From positions 2,985-19,832 of the forward strand of contig JADFXE010000017.1 of the NCBI GenBank assembly GCA_015233705.1: a stretch of DNA of 16,848 bases. The letters run 5' to 3'. This DNA comes from Candidatus Omnitrophota bacterium. GTDB taxonomy: Bacteria; Omnitrophota; Koll11; Zapsychrales; Fredricksoniimonadaceae. Of this stretch, positions 14,228 through 16,848 are shown in pieces. The notes under the pieces were generated by a model that saw only the letters and a program-made list of their open reading frames with translations, did not search any database and was not told the DNA's origin. A program made the position numbers and the translations under genes. The first letter of the stretch is position 1; every line of letters starts with the position of its first letter.

Positions 14228-15378
14228 TTCGCGGATTCTTTGATCAGGGCCATGCCGATGATATTGCGCTGGATCTGATTCGTTCCTTCGTAGATTTGAG
14301 TGATTTTAGCATCTCTCATGAATTTCTCAGCCGGATATTCCCTCATATAACCGTACCCGCCGAAGATCTGGACGGCGTCAGTGGCAACCCTCATCGCGAC
14401 ATCCGAGGCAAACAACTTGGCCATGGCGGAGTGCATGCCAACGTCCTTGACGCCGGCGTTAACTTCCCTGGCCGACGCATAGACCAGGGCGCGGGACGCT
14501 TCGACTTCGGTCGCCATATCTGCCAGCATCCACTGGATGCCCTGATTACTGATAATGGACTGGCCGAACTGCTTTCTCTGCTTGGCATATTTGACCGCCT
14601 CATCCAGCGCTCCCTGGGCGATACCGACCGCCTGGGCGCCGATGCCGGGACGCGACATGTCAAACGTCCGCATGGCCGCGATGAAACCCGTGCCTTCGCG
14701 GCCGATCAGATTTTCCTTGGGGATCTTGCAATCCGTGAAAATCAGCTCACGCGTGGAGGACGCCCGGATCCCGAGCTTTTCTTCCTTTTTCCCAAAAGTG
14801 AACCCCGGCGTACCCTTCTCAACAACGAAAAGGCTCGCGCCGCGAGCACCCTTGGTCTTGTCGGTCATGGCGATGATCGTGTAGATCTCAGCATCGCCGC
14901 CATTGGTGATGAAATGCTTCACACCGTTAAGGATGTAATGATCACCCTTTTTCTCGGCCGTTGTGGAGATGGCACTGGCATCAGAACCAGCCCCCGGCTC
15001 GGTCAGGCCGAACGCGGCCAGCTTCTCACCTTTAGCAATGGAAGGAAGATACTTCTGCTTCTGCTCTTCGCTTCCATGGAGGATGATCGGATAAGCGCCA
15101 AGAGCTGAAGCTGAGTAGCTGATCGCGATTCCGCCGCAGGCCCGGGAGAACTCTTCCGTGGCCAGGCACAGCTCAAACACGCCGCCGCCCATGCCGCCGT
15201 ACTTCTGATCAATATAAACGCCGAAAAGATCCGACTGGGCCATGACCTTCATAACATCCCAGGGAAATTTCTCGCTTTTGTCATACTCGGCCGCTACAGG
15301 ACGGATCTTCTCGTCTGCAATCTGACGGGCCAGGTCACGGATCATCTTCTGCTCTTCTGTCAGCAAATAGTCTATCAT
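14224..15378 (-). CDS. Acyl-CoA dehydrogenase (short-chain / enoyl-CoA reductase type)
   Basis: 384 aa, typical for the butyryl-CoA dehydrogenase family. Visible motifs: LTEEQKMIRDLARQIADEKI; the FAD/substrate signature AFGLTEPGAGSDASAI; FITNGGDAE; LGIRASSTRELIFTDCKIP; KQRKQFGQSI; VQIFGGYGYMREYPAEKFMRDAKITQIYEGTN. The catalytic Glu is E364 in YEGT. The exact acyl chain cannot be read from sequence. ATG 15378 follows a strong GGAGGAGC Shine-Dalgarno. It is the first gene of an acd-etfB-etfA operon in the same order as carCDE. It probably works in the enoyl-CoA reduction direction with NADH, possibly driving ferredoxin reduction; butyryl-CoA, caffeyl-CoA-like or other enoyl-CoA substrates are all possible. 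Confidence 0.95.
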   Translation of the reverse strand: MIDYLLTEEQKMIRDLARQIADEKIRPVAAEYDKSEKFPWDVMKVMAQSDLFGVYIDQKYGGMGGGVFELCLATEEFSRACGGIAISYSASALGAYPIILHGSEEQKQKYLPSIAKGEKLAAFGLTEPGAGSDASAISTTAEKKGDHYILNGVKHFITNGGDAEIYTIIAMTDKTKGARGASLFVVEKGTPGFTFGKKEEKLGIRASSTRELIFTDCKIPKENLIGREGTGFIAAMRTFDMSRPGIGAQAVGIAQGALDEAVKYAKQRKQFGQSIISNQGIQWMLADMATEVEASRALVYASAREVNAGVKDVGMHSAMAKLFASDVAMRVATDAVQIFGGYGYMREYPAEKFMRDAKITQIYEGTNQIQRNIIGMALIKESAK

Positions 15379-15438
15379 TGCTCCTCCAGGGATTAGATTT
15401 TAGGCGCTGGGTTTAACTTTCTGCCCATCTTCCGCGCC

Positions 15439-15464
15439 AATCCCGCCTTTAACAAGGCGGGATT
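15439..15464. other. Perfect hairpin upstream of acd
   Basis: AATCCCGCCTT (15439-15449) pairs perfectly with AAGGCGGGATT (15454-15464) around a TAAC loop: 11 bp. No T run follows on either strand, so it is not a standard terminator. It lies 61 bp upstream of the acd start and could be in the leader of that operon. Confidence 0.6.
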
Positions 15465-15473
15465 AATTCGGCT

Positions 15474-15507
15474 AGCCACTTACGAGCGCTGCGCTCCGTA
15501 AGTGGCT
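15474..15507. other. Long hairpin with GC-palindrome centre upstream of acd
   Basis: AGCCACTTACG pairs with CGTAAGTGGCT (11 bp). The interior GAGCGC-T-GCGCTC extends the stem almost to a closed palindrome with one bulge. Together with the preceding hairpin it forms a tandem pair only 9 bp apart. It may be an intergenic palindromic repeat, but no second copy occurs in the window. Confidence 0.6.
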
Positions 15508-15553
15508 GCCTCATTAAATTTTCACCAATACTACCATAGGAATTTAGAAATAA

Positions 15554-15577
15554 AAGAGATTTTTTAGGAAATCTCTT
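15554..15577 (-). terminator. Terminator-like hairpin downstream of the TM-helix gene
   Basis: On the minus strand AAGAGATTT (15577-15569) pairs with AAATCTCTT (15562-15554). TTTATTTCT follows. The 9-bp stem and T-rich tail make it a plausible intrinsic terminator for the gene ending at 15646. Confidence 0.6.
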
Positions 15578-15591
15578 CCCTGGAAAGTAAT

Positions 15592-15625
15592 AAGGGGCAG
15601 CTCCCTTGGAAAGGAGCCGCCCCTT
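15592..15625 (-). terminator. GC-rich hairpin directly after the TM-helix gene
   Basis: AAGGGGCAGCTCC (15592-15604) pairs with GGAGCCGCCCCTT (15613-15625): 13 positions with a single mismatch. It lies 20 bp after the stop at 15646. The tail on the minus strand (ATTACTTTCC) is only moderately T-rich. With the hairpin at 15554 it probably forms a double terminator. Confidence 0.6.
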
Positions 15626-15645
15626 AAGCAGGGAACTATCCCCTG

Positions 15646-16326
15646 TTATTTGTTGATGTTCTGCTTATTGTAGAAGTCCCAGAGGATCTTGGCAGCAAGG
15701 TCCTTGGCACCCAGGCCAAAGGCCAAAGCCAGAGCAAAACAGAGCGCCCCAAAGAAGATCTGGAAGGTCGTGGTCACAAAGAAGCTGGCGATCTCAAGCT
15801 CCTGGAGCGCCATGACTGCAACAAAGATAAGAATGGACCCCTTGGCAATGCTTGCCAGAAGTTCAGCGCGCGGAAGACCGGCATTGGCCATGGACGCCCT
15901 GACAATACCGGCAACCAGCCTGGCCAGGAACATACCTACGAAAACAATAAAGATCGAGGAGGCCACATGCGGAATATACCCTGCCAGCTTGGCCATCAAA
16001 TCCGCCGCCACCTTCAGACCGATCGCATCAACCGCCACAGCAAAAACAACGATCATGACTGCCCAATACACCAAACCGCTCAAAAGACCTGACGGGGTCA
16101 GCCCAACATTACCCTTGGCCAAGATGTCCGCAAAACCAATATCCCTGGAGAAATCATTGAACTTGGCCTGGTCCAACACTTTCTGAACGATCCCTTTCAG
16201 GACATTCGCAATGATCCAGCCGATCAGAAGGATCAATACCGCCGCCAAAAGAAACGGCGTGAACATCTTGATCGAATGAAGCATCGTCCTTACCGGTTCC
16301 CAGATAATCATTTGCCATGCAGTCAT
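15646..16326 (-). CDS. Small membrane protein with conserved TM helices (MscS-like / TM_helix family)
   Basis: 226 aa, ATG 16326 behind a strong GGGGGG Shine-Dalgarno. About five hydrophobic segments are visible: about 22-43 (PFLLAAVLILLIGWIIANVL), 84-106 (GLVYWAVMIVVFAVAVDAIG), 121-142, 163-180 and 185-206. The last carries a glycine/alanine-rich stretch, FALALAFGLGAKDLAAKIL, which resembles the pore-lining helix of MscS-type channels. The C-terminal soluble domain of MscS is absent, as in the short conserved-TM-helix proteins often annotated as mechanosensitive channel relatives. Function is inferred from this similarity only. It appears to be transcribed alone and is followed by two terminator-like hairpins. 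Confidence 0.75.
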   Translation of the reverse strand: MTAWQMIIWEPVRTMLHSIKMFTPFLLAAVLILLIGWIIANVLKGIVQKVLDQAKFNDFSRDIGFADILAKGNVGLTPSGLLSGLVYWAVMIVVFAVAVDAIGLKVAADLMAKLAGYIPHVASSIFIVFVGMFLARLVAGIVRASMANAGLPRAELLASIAKGSILIFVAVMALQELEIASFFVTTTFQIFFGALCFALALAFGLGAKDLAAKILWDFYNKQNINK

Positions 16327-16457
16327 ATTCCCCCCTTGTTTTATTGAATTTCTGCCTTAACCTGTTCCTTTGAAAAACATTTTACCTTAAATTCCAAAAA
16401 ATCCACGTTCTTTTTTGCTTTTATGCTTTTATGTCCCCTCTTTTTGCCGTTCTCCTA

Positions 16458-16848
16458 TCAATTTGAGAAAGATATGACCAGGACACCCGCCACCATAAAA
16501 ACGACCGCCAGCATCCGCTCCTTCGCACCCTTCTCTTTAAGGAACCACAGCCCCCAAAGAGACGTCATGATGATACTGGTCCGTTTGATCGCAATGACAT
16601 ACGACACGATCGCCATCTTAAGCGCGTTCATCTGGAACATCATCAAGACAGCCAAGCACAGCCCGATCAGCACAAGCCACAACAGATTCGCCTTGATCTG
16701 CCGCCGGGCATCTTTGACCTTGAAGCGCATAAGGATACGCAAAATCGCCGCAACAACGACATTTAACACAAAACTCCAGGTCAACGGCGTTGAACTGCGC
16801 ATACCCATCTTGTCGACAGTTACGCCAATACAATAAAGAATAACAACG
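16458..16848 (-). CDS. EamA-type transporter, C-terminal half (5' end outside window)
   Basis: The minus-strand frame is open from the window edge (about 130 codons visible) to a TGA at 16460-16458. It shows four or more hydrophobic segments: VVILYCIGVTVDKMG at the edge, TWSFVLNVVVAAILRILM, LLWLVLIGLCLAVLMMF, and RMLAVVFMVAGVLVISF at the end. Between the last two is the EamA-like VSYVIAIKRTSIIMTSLWGLWFLKEK. This corresponds to the second half of a DMT permease. ATG 16808 is internal, not a true start. The first visible residues line up with the last residues of the EamA fragment that breaks at 6261, but the nucleotide sequences differ, so they are paralogues. Confidence 0.75.
   Translation of the reverse strand, partial: VVILYCIGVTVDKMGMRSSTPLTWSFVLNVVVAAILRILMRFKVKDARRQIKANLLWLVLIGLCLAVLMMFQMNALKMAIVSYVIAIKRTSIIMTSLWGLWFLKEKGAKERMLAVVFMVAGVLVISFSN

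Noticed and set aside
16433..16440. ATGTCCCC near the end of the second EamA gene as a repeat relic
   Set aside because: The match stops before CGGATTT; too short to distinguish from chance.

Overview
The window is a bacterial chromosome segment, most likely from an uncultivated Gram-negative lineage. Coding is dense, signal peptides are common, and there is a c-di-GMP phosphodiesterase, a fermentation-type acyl-CoA dehydrogenase/ETF operon, and a secreted S74-domain protein beside a Cys-rich protein. This resembles Omnitrophota or a similar anaerobic lineage, but that placement is a low-confidence impression from gene content; no rRNA or other marker is present. No rRNA, tRNA or CRISPR array was seen.

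Layout. (1) 1-2740: the C-terminal part of a PEPCK-fold P-loop protein, a membrane HAMP/HD-GYP protein, and a convergent YjbQ-family gene. (2) 2891-5599: ATP-type PEP carboxykinase (pckA), exported MsrA and a small exported protein with two Ada-type zinc-binding domains. (3) 5773-6261: the N-terminal half of an EamA-type transporter, which breaks off at 6261/6262. (4) 6262-8970: a second, apparently identical copy of block 2 (2709 bp, offset 3371). Both of its outer joints are chimeric. The left joint fuses the half transporter in frame to PckA; the right joint fuses the Ada-like protein in frame to an S74 'tail fibre' protein. This is either a recent rearrangement or an assembly error. (5) 9701-10831: a secreted protein with about 46 cysteines. 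(6) 10852-12167: a REP-associated tyrosine transposase (RAYT) gene between two oppositely oriented arrays of an AAATCCGGGGACAC-core repeat. Units are chopped to different lengths at one end only, and one unit supplies the transposase stop codon. (7) 12194-15378, minus strand: acyl-CoA dehydrogenase, EtfB and EtfA with an N-terminal 2[4Fe-4S] domain, joined by two 4-nt overlaps and closed by a strong intrinsic terminator. The order and domains match CarCDE-type electron-bifurcating complexes. (8) 15379-15645: a gene-free stretch with four hairpins. (9) 15646-16848, minus strand: a TM-helix/MscS-like membrane protein and the C-terminal half of another EamA transporter that runs off the window.

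How the genes fit together. PckA (gluconeogenic/anaplerotic C3-C4 interconversion) and the Acd/EtfBA complex (enoyl-CoA reduction coupled to NADH and possibly ferredoxin) suggest anaerobic central metabolism. MsrA, the Ada-like protein, the S74 protein and the Cys-rich protein are all predicted to act outside the cytoplasm. The most unusual items are the RAYT with its inverted arrays of one-sidedly truncated units, and the 2.7-kb duplication with its two in-frame chimeric joints.
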